A stretch of 64,000 bases of DNA from Flavobacterium sp. NRK F7 (GTDB lineage: Bacteria > Bacteroidota > Bacteroidia > Flavobacteriales > Flavobacteriaceae): positions 3,550,737 to 3,614,736 of the forward strand of contig NZ_JAMXLB010000001.1 in assembly GCF_024054195.1 (NCBI RefSeq), written 5' to 3'. Position numbers and translations under genes: made by a program. Of this stretch, positions 43,012 through 52,779 are shown one piece after another. How positions within the stretch are numbered: the stretch's first letter is position 1; each line of letters starts with the position of its first letter. The notes under the pieces were generated by a model. The model did no database searches. It was not told the DNA's origin and saw only the letters and a program-made list of their open reading frames with translations.

Positions 43012-44223
43012 TTATAATTCATCATAACCATCACCAAAATTAAACGATAGTGAAAATCGAAGTGTGTTTTCTAATGGATTTCTAACTTTTGATGCAGAGA
43101 ACAAATAAGAAACATCAATTTTAACAGCATTGTATTTAAATCCTGCTCCTAAAGTAAAATATTTCCTAGCTCCTTTAGTTTCACTTTCATGAAAATAACC
43201 TGTTCTCAAAGAAAATGAATCTTGGTAGGCATATTCAGCACCTAATGCATACGTAAATTCTTTTAATTCTTCACTAAATCCATCAGGAGCATCTCCAAAA
43301 GATTTGAATATTCCACTAACCCATCCTGTCTTTCTATAATCAATTATAGCATTACTATTAGCAGTATCAGCATCTGCTTGAGAAATATCACCATCATCAT
43401 CGAAATCCCCATCATTATTTGCATCCAAAGCTTGAACTCTAGCAGGAGGTGTTGGCACCAATAATTTTGTAATTTCTGCAGAAACAGCTACTTTATTGTA
43501 TTCATCAAAGATAAAATCAAAACCAGCACCTAATCGCATATTAGAAGGAATAAAGTTAGAATTCTCTTCTAACTTATCATTATCATAATTAATTTTTGGT
43601 CCTAAATTTTGAAAATTAAATCCAGCTCTCCATCTTCCATTAAAATCATTATAGGCAATTTCTTCTGATTGGTAATAACCTGCAATATCAACCGCAAAAG
43701 TGGTAGCTGCAGTAGCATCATTACCCTCAGTCGCGATTTTTAAATTCGAACGAATAAACCTTCCCCCAACAGCCATAGAAAAGCGCTCACTTAATTTTAA
43801 AGCATAAGACCCATCTAATGCCAATTCATTAGGTGAAACTGTATTTTGTAATTCTCCTTGTGCATTTGTTAACTGAATATCACCCAATCCAAAATAACGC
43901 AGAGATCCTGCAAAAGCACTTCTTTCATTAATTCTATTAAAGTAAGTAACTTGACCTAATGAAATATCGTTTGCAATACTAGTCAAATAGGGTGTATAAC
44001 TTAATGAAAAACCTTGCTTATCTAAAGAGAAAGCATATTTGGCAGGATTGTGTTGTTGAGAAAAAGCATCGGTAGAAGTCGCTACTCCCATATCACCCAT
44101 ACCAGCAGATCTAGCATCCGCAGCAATCAATAAAAAGGGAACTCCTGTAGTAATTACTCTTTCTTGGGCTTTTACATATTGGCTCGTTACTAATATAGTT
44201 AACAAAACTGCTATTTTCTTCAT
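43012..44223 (-). CDS. porV: Type IX secretion outer-membrane protein PorV (LptO)
   Basis: 403 residues. Signal peptide to about residue 19 (VKA/Q), then the PorV opening TTGVPFLLIAADARSAGMGDMGVATS and QQHNPAKYAF. A 14-strand FadL-like barrel with the final strands FKYNAVKIDVSYLFSAS and TLRFSLSFNFG. A DANNDGDFDDDGDISQADAD stretch (about 266-285) looks like a calcium-binding loop. PorV shuttles T9SS cargo to the attachment complex and is needed for most type A cargo. 37 bases after porU; works with PorU. Confidence 0.94.
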   Translation of the reverse strand: MKKIAVLLTILVTSQYVKAQERVITTGVPFLLIAADARSAGMGDMGVATSTDAFSQQHNPAKYAFSLDKQGFSLSYTPYLTSIANDISLGQVTYFNRINERSAFAGSLRYFGLGDIQLTNAQGELQNTVSPNELALDGSYALKLSERFSMAVGGRFIRSNLKIATEGNDATAATTFAVDIAGYYQSEEIAYNDFNGRWRAGFNFQNLGPKINYDNDKLEENSNFIPSNMRLGAGFDFIFDEYNKVAVSAEITKLLVPTPPARVQALDANNDGDFDDDGDISQADADTANSNAIIDYRKTGWVSGIFKSFGDAPDGFSEELKEFTYALGAEYAYQDSFSLRTGYFHESETKGARKYFTLGAGFKYNAVKIDVSYLFSASKVRNPLENTLRFSLSFNFGDGYDEL

Positions 44224-44260
44224 TCTTATTGTAAATTAATTAGACAAATATAATATTTTA

Positions 44261-47200
44261 TTATAGTATTACAAGTTTCTCGTATTTTTCTGCCGAACTA
44301 CCATTAGTTGCAGATCGAACCGTTAGTTTATATACATAGACTCCTTTACCAATTTTATCACCAAAATCATCTTTTCCATCCCATTTTAAATCTCTACACA
44401 AAAAACCATCTGTTATTACCTGTTGATTGATGGTTTTTATAAGCTTACCTGTTATTGTTAGTATTTGAACTTGAACATCTAAAGGCTCGAAAGGTCTATT
44501 ATGGGTAAACCAAAATTCGGTATAACTAACAAATGGATTTGGATAATTGAGCACTCTTTCTAAAGTAATATTCTCACTTCCACAAACAGAATTAAACTGA
44601 ATTTCTGCTGTGACTAAATTATTATAGACATCCCACGCTTTAAAAACAATAGTATGCATACCTGGAGACAAATCTCGAAATTGATAACGAATTTTACCTT
44701 TCGTAAAATCATCGTTCTCGGTCTCATAATAATCATTTAAAATATAAGGATTGGTTTCATCACCATCTAATATCGCTACAATATCGTGTCCAATTCCACT
44801 TGCTGTATTAATTCCATTTTCGTCTTCTAAAAAGGCTAATAAAATAGGAGAACAATTAGAAATGCTTCCCGAAACAAAACTTTCATCATTTAAATACAAC
44901 CTAACTGTTGGGGGTGTATTATCAGCTGGAGCATTTGTATTCACACCACCAACTAAGATAGCTCTATTAAATCCAGTTTGATCTTCCAAAACTGGTGTAT
45001 TTCGTTTTGCATAAAAGCTAATCTTTCCATTACCGACTGGAATTTTAATATCTTGAGGCACCACAAAACTCAATTCAAACCCCCCATTAACAACAGAAGC
45101 ATTACCTCTAAAAATAGTCTCACCTAAAGTAGTAAAATTCATCGTAATTATTTGACCAGGAGGAAAATAAACCCCTTCTATTGTTGTACCACTGGGAGAC
45201 GGAGAGACTACACCATTATTCCCTAAGGTACTCCTATTAATATCTTTATCAAAGATCTGAACTGCTAAATCTCCATTATAATTAGATAATAAAACATCAT
45301 TTTGATCTTGAATTTGTCCTTTTATTTTCATCAGACTTAAAGCTTGAAAACTGCCAGTAAATTGGTCAATTGGCGTATCATTAACTTCAGTCAATACAAC
45401 TTTAGGTTTTGGAATAGCTAATTTTAAAGCCGGATCACCAATATAAAAAACAACTCTTCTATTACTCGAAGTCCCAGGTTGAAGCTTCGCCAATCGAAGC
45501 GCTTCAGCTATAGTGGGGTACTCATTGGAACCAAAAGCGTAAAGTCTTTCATTCAATAAATCATTCATCACCAAACCCGTAGTCACTCCAATCAATCTCG
45601 TTGTTGCAATCAAACTCACCGCACCTCCTTGCTCATTCCAATATAAATACTCTCCACCTGAAAAACGATTAGGATCGTCGAACCTTGTAAAATCACAAGT
45701 AATTGTTATAAAAAGCGGGTATCGATAAGGATTATATAAATTTTGAGCATCTAATTTTTCAAATAAACGCTCTCTAGCTAACGACTCTTCGTTTCCATGT
45801 CCTAAATAATTTATTACTAAAGCCCCCAATTGTAAGGCATCTAAAAAATCATTTTTTGCATCTGGATAGCGCTCACCCCCTGCAGCTACTTGCTGAACAT
45901 AAGAATCAGTATGTATTTTTTTTACATTTACAAAGGGCTTAGCTGTTGTTAAATCATCTGCTAGCTTATCTAAAGCAAACTGCAATTGCGCATCTCCCTG
46001 TGAATCAGCATCATCAGAATAAATTATATAATTATTTCGCCATTTCCCGAAAGAAGCCTCGTCATGATAATCAATTACTTTATTCACCATCTGTTGTGCT
46101 TGTTGAACTGACGAAACAATCATTCTTCCTACGGCAATATCAATACCGTCAACACCACTAGTCATTGGCCCTTCAGTATCATCCATCAAACCATAAAAAT
46201 CATCTGATATAAATGCTGTAAAAAGAGACATATTAGAAGAATTATTAACTTCAGATGCATTAGGATTAAATCCATGAAAAGTAGGAACAATATTGGTATT
46301 ATTCGAAATTCTATCCTTATAATCATAAGAAGCATCTCCAAAAAGATTCACATATTTAACTCTTCTTGAAGGATCTGATGCATTCCAATACACATATTTT
46401 ATAAAATTGCGAATCGCTGCTACATCTTGTTTGCCAGAACTAAATTCTTGATAAATGGATTCCAAACTAACCACCTTAACCACTAAACCAGAATAATTTC
46501 TGTGAAAATTAGCTAACCGTTCCGCTTGATTTACCAAAAAACCAGGCGCAATAATTAAATAATCGATATCTTGAAAATTCCCTTGATTATCCTTAAAGAT
46601 GCCACCTTTTAAATTTTGATTATAAACTGTAGTAATTGTTTCTTTAAGAGGAGTATAAAGATCAGAATCGTGAACAGCAACATATTTTTTTTCAGTTCCA
46701 AGATACACTTTAAATGAAAAATTAGACTCACTCGGATTTACGTAACTCACTGCGTTATAAATATCAGAAACATCCCAAACTTGACTTATAGAGTTAGCAT
46801 TAGAAATAGTGTATTGACCTGTACCAATATTATTTTCTTGCTCTTTATTATAAAAAACAAATTGTTTACCAAATCCTTGTAAATTTCGTTTAGATTTTAG
46901 CATAATAAAATCCAGATACCCATTAGAAGAAGGCACACCTCCATTGTTATAAGTTAAACTTATTGACAAAGCAGATGAGGCTTGCGTCGTTGTATTCAAA
47001 ACATTTTCAAAACCCTCAGCCGTACTACTCGATTGCAAAGAAGGAAAAGCAACATTACCTAAAGATTGATTATTAGCTCTGATTTCAAAAGAAGTATTTC
47101 CAAAAGAAACAGAAGCCATATTAATTTTTATAGCGATTGGAACAGTAGTGTCAATATTTGGTAGTGCAAAATCAAAAGTCTGAGTGTTATTAATATTAAA

Positions 47201-48169
47201 TTGTTCTCCAAACCATCTTCTACCCACTTTTGCTACATTAACTAAATCTTTTTCATACACTATTGTATCATCATAATTTGTAAAGCTTAACGAAGGGGAA
47301 TCTGTAGGTTCAATTGCTGGTAGAATTCTTTTACCTTGACCTCCACCAGTGGTAACATAATAATACGATTTATCAGAGAAAAGATTATTTTTAGTTAAAC
47401 TTTCAGTATTCCATGTATCCACACCTTCGGCATAAAACAAAATATAATCATTATCATTAAAAACGCCGTCTTCTTCTCCTACAAACTGAATCGCATTCTC
47501 AACAATATCATCTGGATAAGGTATACTGTTTAATAAAGGCAGCATTCTACCACCATTTCCATAAATCTTAATTGTCCTTGGATCAACAGATACATCAACA
47601 CCTAAACTTTGAAGAAAAGTTTTAGACACTTTATAAACCCCGGAATTTTCTACATAAAAACGAAACCAATTTCCAGAAGCAAAAGCAGAGTTTGTAATAT
47701 TTCTTCTATTGGTGTAGCGACTATTATTTACTTTATAAGTATAGCTATAGTTTAACGAAACAACTTTTTTATAACCATTGGCATCTTTGATAATTGGAGA
47801 AAATGTAAACAAAGAAACAACTTGATCTTTAGCATAAAAAGACTCAATCCTTGCCTGAATAGAAGTAGGTATTTTATCCTTATTTAAATTCAATAAATCT
47901 TGTTCAGCTATCGTTTGAAAAGAAATGTTTGTAATTTTTAACGAGTTTTCATCAATAAGTTGAGCAACAAAAGTTTCTTTTTTAAAGAAAATTTGTTCTG
48001 CTCCTAAATCTAAAGAAAAATAAAGTCCATCAAAAGTTGGATATTTAAAAACCAAATTCTCATTTGAGAACATTCCTTCTTCTTTCCAATTTAAAATGAT
48101 AGAATTTGTATTTTGCGCAGGTAATACTGTGCTAATCAACAGAAAAAAATATATAATTTTCTTTTTCAT
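44261..48169 (-). CDS. porU: Type IX secretion sortase PorU
   Basis: 1302 residues. Signal peptide (1-18, PAQ). Gingipain-like C25 peptidase region at roughly 530-900 with catalytic His in NYLGHGNEESLARERLF and Cys in FITITCDFTRFDDP. A C-terminal domain resembling T9SS cargo tails (RVLNYPNPFVSYTEFWF to KGVYVYKLTV) anchors it to the outer membrane complex. PorU removes the C-terminal signal of cargo such as the two SBBP proteins here. First gene of the minus-strand run porU-porV-cdd-pdhA-pdhC and divergent from gldJ across 209 bp. Confidence 0.94.
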   Translation of the reverse strand: MKKKIIYFFLLISTVLPAQNTNSIILNWKEEGMFSNENLVFKYPTFDGLYFSLDLGAEQIFFKKETFVAQLIDENSLKITNISFQTIAEQDLLNLNKDKIPTSIQARIESFYAKDQVVSLFTFSPIIKDANGYKKVVSLNYSYTYKVNNSRYTNRRNITNSAFASGNWFRFYVENSGVYKVSKTFLQSLGVDVSVDPRTIKIYGNGGRMLPLLNSIPYPDDIVENAIQFVGEEDGVFNDNDYILFYAEGVDTWNTESLTKNNLFSDKSYYYVTTGGGQGKRILPAIEPTDSPSLSFTNYDDTIVYEKDLVNVAKVGRRWFGEQFNINNTQTFDFALPNIDTTVPIAIKINMASVSFGNTSFEIRANNQSLGNVAFPSLQSSSTAEGFENVLNTTTQASSALSISLTYNNGGVPSSNGYLDFIMLKSKRNLQGFGKQFVFYNKEQENNIGTGQYTISNANSISQVWDVSDIYNAVSYVNPSESNFSFKVYLGTEKKYVAVHDSDLYTPLKETITTVYNQNLKGGIFKDNQGNFQDIDYLIIAPGFLVNQAERLANFHRNYSGLVVKVVSLESIYQEFSSGKQDVAAIRNFIKYVYWNASDPSRRVKYVNLFGDASYDYKDRISNNTNIVPTFHGFNPNASEVNNSSNMSLFTAFISDDFYGLMDDTEGPMTSGVDGIDIAVGRMIVSSVQQAQQMVNKVIDYHDEASFGKWRNNYIIYSDDADSQGDAQLQFALDKLADDLTTAKPFVNVKKIHTDSYVQQVAAGGERYPDAKNDFLDALQLGALVINYLGHGNEESLARERLFEKLDAQNLYNPYRYPLFITITCDFTRFDDPNRFSGGEYLYWNEQGGAVSLIATTRLIGVTTGLVMNDLLNERLYAFGSNEYPTIAEALRLAKLQPGTSSNRRVVFYIGDPALKLAIPKPKVVLTEVNDTPIDQFTGSFQALSLMKIKGQIQDQNDVLLSNYNGDLAVQIFDKDINRSTLGNNGVVSPSPSGTTIEGVYFPPGQIITMNFTTLGETIFRGNASVVNGGFELSFVVPQDIKIPVGNGKISFYAKRNTPVLEDQTGFNRAILVGGVNTNAPADNTPPTVRLYLNDESFVSGSISNCSPILLAFLEDENGINTASGIGHDIVAILDGDETNPYILNDYYETENDDFTKGKIRYQFRDLSPGMHTIVFKAWDVYNNLVTAEIQFNSVCGSENITLERVLNYPNPFVSYTEFWFTHNRPFEPLDVQVQILTITGKLIKTINQQVITDGFLCRDLKWDGKDDFGDKIGKGVYVYKLTVRSATNGSSAEKYEKLVIL

Positions 48170-48321
48170 TAGAAGAATAACGTAATTTGTAATTTAATAT
48201 TACAAAGAGAAATAAAAAAAATTAAATATCGACTAATGCACAATAAAAAAAGAAATTATTCGTTGTAATTGAGCAATTTTAACATAAAATTAATTTTTTT
48301 TTACATTTTTTAAAAATCATG

Positions 48322-48350
48322 TTGCAAATTAACACATAATTACTATCTTG
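48322..48350 (+). promoter_or_regulatory. Promoter of gldJ
   Basis: TTG (48322-48324), 19 bases, then TATCTTG (48344-48350), close to the TAnnTTTG -7 consensus with one base missing, 28 bases before the ATG. Confidence 0.5.
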
Positions 48351-48378
48351 CGACACTAAATTTATTACCTACTAGAGT

Positions 48379-50073
48379 ATGAAAATTAAGCAAATTATGA
48401 CTTTGAAGGCGTTATTGATGTTGTCAATAACTATTGGTTTGAGCAGTTGTAGCAAAAGTTCTAACACAAAAGGAGCCTCAAGAGCTACTGGATGGAAGAT
48501 TAATGACAAAAATGGTGGCTTCCAACACAATTCTAAGTTTACCAAACAAGAGACCCCTCCTGGAATGGTCCCGATTGAAGGTGGAACTTTTACTATGGGT
48601 AAAGTACAAGATGATGTAATGCATGACTGGAACAATTCTCCGAGTCAACAACACATTCAATCTTTTTATATGGATGAAACTGAGGTAACTAATTTAATGT
48701 ATACTGAGTACTTATTTTGGTTAAAAACAGTTTTCCCTCCAACAGAAGAAAATTACAAAAACATTTACACAGGAGCTATTCCTGACACATTAGTTTGGAG
48801 AAACCGTTTAGGTTATAACGAAACTATGACCAACAATTACTTAAGACATCCAGCTTATGCTGAATACCCAGTAGTTGGTGTAAACTGGATTCAAGCAGTA
48901 GAATTTAGTAAATGGAGAACGGATCGTGTTAACGAAAACATGCTTGAAAAAAATGGATATCTTAAAAAAGACTCTAAAGTTAAATTAGGTTCTGAAGTAA
49001 CAGCTGAATCAACTTTTAGTACAGATACATACTTATCTGCTCCAACAAAAACTTATGGTGGTAATGAAGATATTCTTTTAAAAAGAGAAATGAATGGAGG
49101 AAGAAGAGAAGTTGCGGATACAGCTAAAAATGTATATGCACAAATTAACTCAGGTATCATTCTTCCAGAATATAGACTTCCAACTGAAGCAGAGTGGGAA
49201 TATGCTGCTAGTGCTTTAGTAGGAAACAGAGAGTTCAACATCTATAAAGGTCAGAAAAAATATCCATGGAATGGTCAATACACACGTTCTGGTTCAAGAC
49301 AACAAAGAGGTGATCAATTGGCTAATTTCAAACAAGGAAGAGGAGATTATGGAGGTATCGCTGGATGGAGTGATGACGGGGCAGATATTACTAACAAAGT
49401 AAAAAGCTATCCTGCTAATGACTTTGGTCTTTATGACATGGCGGGTAACGTTGCTGAATGGGTTGCAGACGTTTACAGACCTGTAGTAGACGATGAAGCA
49501 AATGATTTCAACTATTATAGAGGTAACGTTTACATGAAAAACAAAATAGGTGAAGACGGTATCGTAGAAGTTGTAACAGCTGAAAATATCAAATATGATA
49601 CTTTAAGTAATGGTAAAATTTTAGCAAGAAATTTCCCTGGACAAGTTGCTCAAGTTCCAGTTGATGACAATGAGACTTACTTAAGACAAAACTTCTCAAC
49701 TTCTGACAACAGAGACTATAGAGATGGTGACAAGCCTTCAACTAGATTCTTTGACTTTGGCTCTGAAGAGGATGGAGAAGATAATGCTAAAAGAATGTAT
49801 GAATCACCTAAACACTCTATATCTGTTGATAGTGCATCTGGTGAATTGACAAAAAAATATGATAAATCAGACAAAAGAACAACTTTAGTAGATAATGAAG
49901 TACGTGTTTACAAAGGAGGTTCTTGGAGAGATAGAGCATATTGGTTAGACCCTGCATCTAGAAGGTATTTCCCACAAGATATGGCTACTGATTACATTGG
50001 ATTTAGAAATGCAATGTCTAAAGTTGGACCAAAATCTAACAAGAAAACACCTAGAGGTAATCCTAAATTCTAA
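48379..50073 (+). CDS. gldJ: Gliding motility / T9SS lipoprotein GldJ
   Basis: 564 residues. Lipobox GLSSCSKSS (Cys24). The body is a formylglycine-generating-enzyme (SUMF1)-like fold: GMVPIEGGTFTMG, MDETEVTNLMYTEYL, YRLPTEAEWEYAA, DMAGNVAEWVADVYRP and VYKGGSWRDRAYWLDPASRR. GldJ is needed for gliding and for stability of the GldK motor-ring protein; the catalytic Cys of true FGEs is not expected. The divergent position to porU and co-direction with murF match the Flavobacterium arrangement I recall. Confidence 0.94.
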   Translation: MKIKQIMTLKALLMLSITIGLSSCSKSSNTKGASRATGWKINDKNGGFQHNSKFTKQETPPGMVPIEGGTFTMGKVQDDVMHDWNNSPSQQHIQSFYMDETEVTNLMYTEYLFWLKTVFPPTEENYKNIYTGAIPDTLVWRNRLGYNETMTNNYLRHPAYAEYPVVGVNWIQAVEFSKWRTDRVNENMLEKNGYLKKDSKVKLGSEVTAESTFSTDTYLSAPTKTYGGNEDILLKREMNGGRREVADTAKNVYAQINSGIILPEYRLPTEAEWEYAASALVGNREFNIYKGQKKYPWNGQYTRSGSRQQRGDQLANFKQGRGDYGGIAGWSDDGADITNKVKSYPANDFGLYDMAGNVAEWVADVYRPVVDDEANDFNYYRGNVYMKNKIGEDGIVEVVTAENIKYDTLSNGKILARNFPGQVAQVPVDDNETYLRQNFSTSDNRDYRDGDKPSTRFFDFGSEEDGEDNAKRMYESPKHSISVDSASGELTKKYDKSDKRTTLVDNEVRVYKGGSWRDRAYWLDPASRRYFPQDMATDYIGFRNAMSKVGPKSNKKTPRGNPKF

Positions 50074-50096
50074 AAAAAAATAATTTTCATATCTAT

Positions 50097-50126
50097 AAAA
50101 GCCCATTTTAAATAATGGGCTTTTTT
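50097..50126 (+). terminator. Terminator after gldJ
   Basis: AAAAGCCCATT and AATGGGCTTTTTT form a stem with a 6-base loop and a U-run, 24 bases after the gldJ stop, ending 15 bases before murF, which therefore needs its own promoter (TATATTCG at about 50129-50136 is a weak candidate). Confidence 0.85.
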
Positions 50127-50140
50127 ATTATATTCGCTTT

Positions 50141-51421
50141 ATGAATATTCAAGAACTATACATCAAATTTCTCGAGTGTAATACAGTTACAACTGACACT
50201 CGTAAAATTGTGCAAAATGATTTATTTTTTGCTTTAAAAGGAACTAATTTTGACGCCAACCAATTTGCAAAAGAAGCCCTTGAAAAAGGAGCTAAATATG
50301 TAGTCATTGATAATAAAGATTTTTTTATTGAAAACAAAACAATTTTAGTACCTGATACTTTAAAAGCCTTACAATCTTTAGCAAATTATCACAGAAAAGT
50401 TTTAAACACAAAAATAATTGCTTTAACTGGAAGTAACGGAAAAACAACCACAAAAGAATTGATAAATTCTGTTCTCTCTAAAAAATATAAGACTACTGCA
50501 ACTATTGGTAATTTAAACAATCATATAGGCGTACCTTTAACTCTTTTGTCTTTAACAAAAGACACAGAAATTGGAATTGTTGAAATGGGGGCAAATCACA
50601 AAAAGGAAATTGAATTTTTATGTGAATTAGCAGAACCTGATTTTGGTTATATTACTAATTTTGGGAAAGCTCATTTGGAAGGTTTTGGGGGTGTTGAAGG
50701 AGTCATTCAAGGCAAAAGTGAATTATACAAATACATTGAAAACAATCAAAAAATTTGTTTTGTTAATTTAGAGGACCCTATCCAAAATGAAAAAACAAGA
50801 CATATAAAAAGATTTACTTTCTCAACTGACAAAGACAGTGATGTAAAAATCACAAATATCTCAGCAAACCCAATGGTTTCTGTTACCTATGAAAATCTAG
50901 TAATTCAATCTCATCTCATCGGTATTTATAACGCTAACAACATAAATATCGCAATCACTATAGGTAATTATTTTTCGATTACTCCTGATTTAATTAAACA
51001 AGCAATTGAAAATTATATTCCAACTAACAATAGATCTCAGTTACTAAAAAAAGATTCCAATGAAATTATTTTAGACGCTTATAACGCAAATCCTAGCAGT
51101 ATGGCTGTTGCTGTAGAAAACTTTATTCAATTAGAACATTCCAATAAAATAATTGTATTTGGAGATATGTTTGAATTAGGAGCAGAAAGCGCTATCGAAC
51201 ATCAAAAGCTAATTTTGTCTTTACAAAATGAAGTTCAAATTCAATGTTATTTCGTAGGAAATGAATTTTACCAAAATAAAATAAAACAAAGTAATTTTTC
51301 ATTTTTTAAGACTTTTGAAGATTTTTCTAATGTATTCTCAACTAAAAAACCTCAAAATGCCCTCCTTTTAATAAAAGGGTCTAGAGGAATGGCTCTAGAA
51401 AGAACACTAGAACTACTATAG
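50141..51421 (+). CDS. murF: UDP-N-acetylmuramoyl-tripeptide--D-alanyl-D-alanine ligase
   Basis: 426 residues. Adds D-Ala-D-Ala to the UDP-MurNAc tripeptide in peptidoglycan synthesis. N-terminal UDP-binding part (TVTTDTRKIVQNDLFFALKG), ATP site LTGSNGKTTTKELI (about 98-111), TATIGNLNNHIGVPLTLL, GIVEMGANHKKEIEFL, and DAYNANPSSMAVAVENF in the C-terminal domain. Somewhat short, as usual in Bacteroidetes. Separated from gldJ by a terminator. Confidence 0.94.
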   Translation: MNIQELYIKFLECNTVTTDTRKIVQNDLFFALKGTNFDANQFAKEALEKGAKYVVIDNKDFFIENKTILVPDTLKALQSLANYHRKVLNTKIIALTGSNGKTTTKELINSVLSKKYKTTATIGNLNNHIGVPLTLLSLTKDTEIGIVEMGANHKKEIEFLCELAEPDFGYITNFGKAHLEGFGGVEGVIQGKSELYKYIENNQKICFVNLEDPIQNEKTRHIKRFTFSTDKDSDVKITNISANPMVSVTYENLVIQSHLIGIYNANNINIAITIGNYFSITPDLIKQAIENYIPTNNRSQLLKKDSNEIILDAYNANPSSMAVAVENFIQLEHSNKIIVFGDMFELGAESAIEHQKLILSLQNEVQIQCYFVGNEFYQNKIKQSNFSFFKTFEDFSNVFSTKKPQNALLLIKGSRGMALERTLELL

Positions 51422-51423
51422 AT

Positions 51424-51465
51424 AAAAGACCTTTTAAATTGATTCTGCTTGTTTAAAAGGTCTTT
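51424..51465. terminator. Bidirectional terminator overlapping a 3' coding end
   Basis: AAAGACCTTTTAAA on the left pairs with TTTAAAAGGTCTTT (51452-51465). It starts 3 bases after the murF stop, and its stem includes the last codons and stop of the convergent gene at 51434-52777. Confidence 0.75.
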
Positions 51466-52777
51466 CTGCTTTTTTTATTCTATAAATTTCGTATACTAAA
51501 AAACCTAGAAAAGCAGTATATTCTAAGAAAATAAGAACCATATTTTCTTGAAAAGAATCCTGACTGTAGGTAAAATAACTTAAAATTACTGTTAATGTCC
51601 AAACCAATATAAATTTATATTTGGTAAACATAGAAAGAAAAAGCAAATTGACAATATACCAAGGATGGATGGTAGTCGAGACCAAAAAATAAATCAACAA
51701 TCCAAATAAAGCATTTTTAAAAAACATTTGAGGCAAAACATTATTCCTAAATAAAGCATAATAAAGAAGTATTAAAACAGAAAAAACAGGAATAATTTTC
51801 CCTATAACTCCTATTACATTATACCCTACAAACCAATACCCTATAGCTCTAAATACATAATAAAAACTGGCATTGAATTCAAAATTAATAAACCACAAAG
51901 CAATTGTTTGAGAATAATTTTGCACTAAAGATTCGGAAACAAAAGGTAAAAAAAGCAGGTAATTGATTAGTAAAATAAAAACATAAAATACCACACTCTT
52001 TTTAAATCCTAATTTTTGATAAAAAAAAGGCAATAATAATAAAGGTAGCAATTTAGTAGATATGGATAGCGCAATAAACAAAGCAGACCACATCAGTTTA
52101 TTGGTAAAAAAACAATACACTCCTAATACTAGCAAAAAAAGCATTACTCCTTCAAAGTGAGCATTTCCAACTAATTCAACTATTATTAATGGGTTTAAAA
52201 AATATAAAAATATATTTTTAGTACTAAAACCTAATTCAACCATCATTTTTTTTCCATAATGATAAATTCCAATATCAGCAAAAAAAAGTATACTTTTAAA
52301 AATAAAGACGGATAAAAAAATGGATTTTGAAGCGAACAAGGCCGCAATAAGAAAAATAAATTGGTTTACGGGCGGATAATTTGAAAAATGGGATGCACTC
52401 AAACTCCCCATTTTCTCATATAATTCATGAGACTGAAAAAAATGCACTGAATGGATAATGGCATCCGGTTTAAATTCGTAGGGACTTAAACCCGAATACA
52501 CTACTCTTCCATCCCAAATAAAGCGATACACATCTTGTGACCAAAATGGCAAACAAAAAAGAAGTATTCCTCTAAAAAAAACACCATAACCAAAAAGTTC
52601 CTTTTCCGATATGCTTGAGGCATTATATAAATAATAAAAAGATATAAAAGCTATAGAATAGAATCCGAATAGTAAGAAAAAGTTTTCTCTTGGCACCAAA
52701 TAACCTAAAAACCAATAAGCCAAAAGGGATAAGGCTACAAAAAAAAGAACATGATATCTTTTATCAGACAAATTCAA
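51434..52777 (-). CDS. Polytopic membrane glycosyltransferase (GT87/mannosyltransferase-like)
   Basis: 447 residues with about 11-12 membrane helices. Features of GT-C enzymes: early acidic loop region FIWDGRVVYSGLSPYEFKPD (R-W/WDG with a following Y-x-P-Y) and NYPPVNQFIFLIAALFA (Y-P-P), like DUF2029/GT87 polyprenyl-phosphate-dependent mannosyltransferases. Probably uses the lipid-linked sugar made by neighbours. The start is a TTG (52775-52777, MNLSDKRYHVLF), 2 bases after the previous stop, with no ATG nearby. Last gene of the glycosyltransferase run. Confidence 0.78.
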   Translation of the reverse strand: MNLSDKRYHVLFFVALSLLAYWFLGYLVPRENFFLLFGFYSIAFISFYYLYNASSISEKELFGYGVFFRGILLFCLPFWSQDVYRFIWDGRVVYSGLSPYEFKPDAIIHSVHFFQSHELYEKMGSLSASHFSNYPPVNQFIFLIAALFASKSIFLSVFIFKSILFFADIGIYHYGKKMMVELGFSTKNIFLYFLNPLIIVELVGNAHFEGVMLFLLVLGVYCFFTNKLMWSALFIALSISTKLLPLLLLPFFYQKLGFKKSVVFYVFILLINYLLFLPFVSESLVQNYSQTIALWFINFEFNASFYYVFRAIGYWFVGYNVIGVIGKIIPVFSVLILLYYALFRNNVLPQMFFKNALFGLLIYFLVSTTIHPWYIVNLLFLSMFTKYKFILVWTLTVILSYFTYSQDSFQENMVLIFLEYTAFLGFLVYEIYRIKKAERPFKQAESI

Positions 52778-52779
52778 AA

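Noticed and set aside
48372..48635. Minus-strand open frame inside gldJ
   Set aside because: Overlaps the gldJ lipoprotein signal and conserved GMVPIEGGTFTMG region; no independent evidence.
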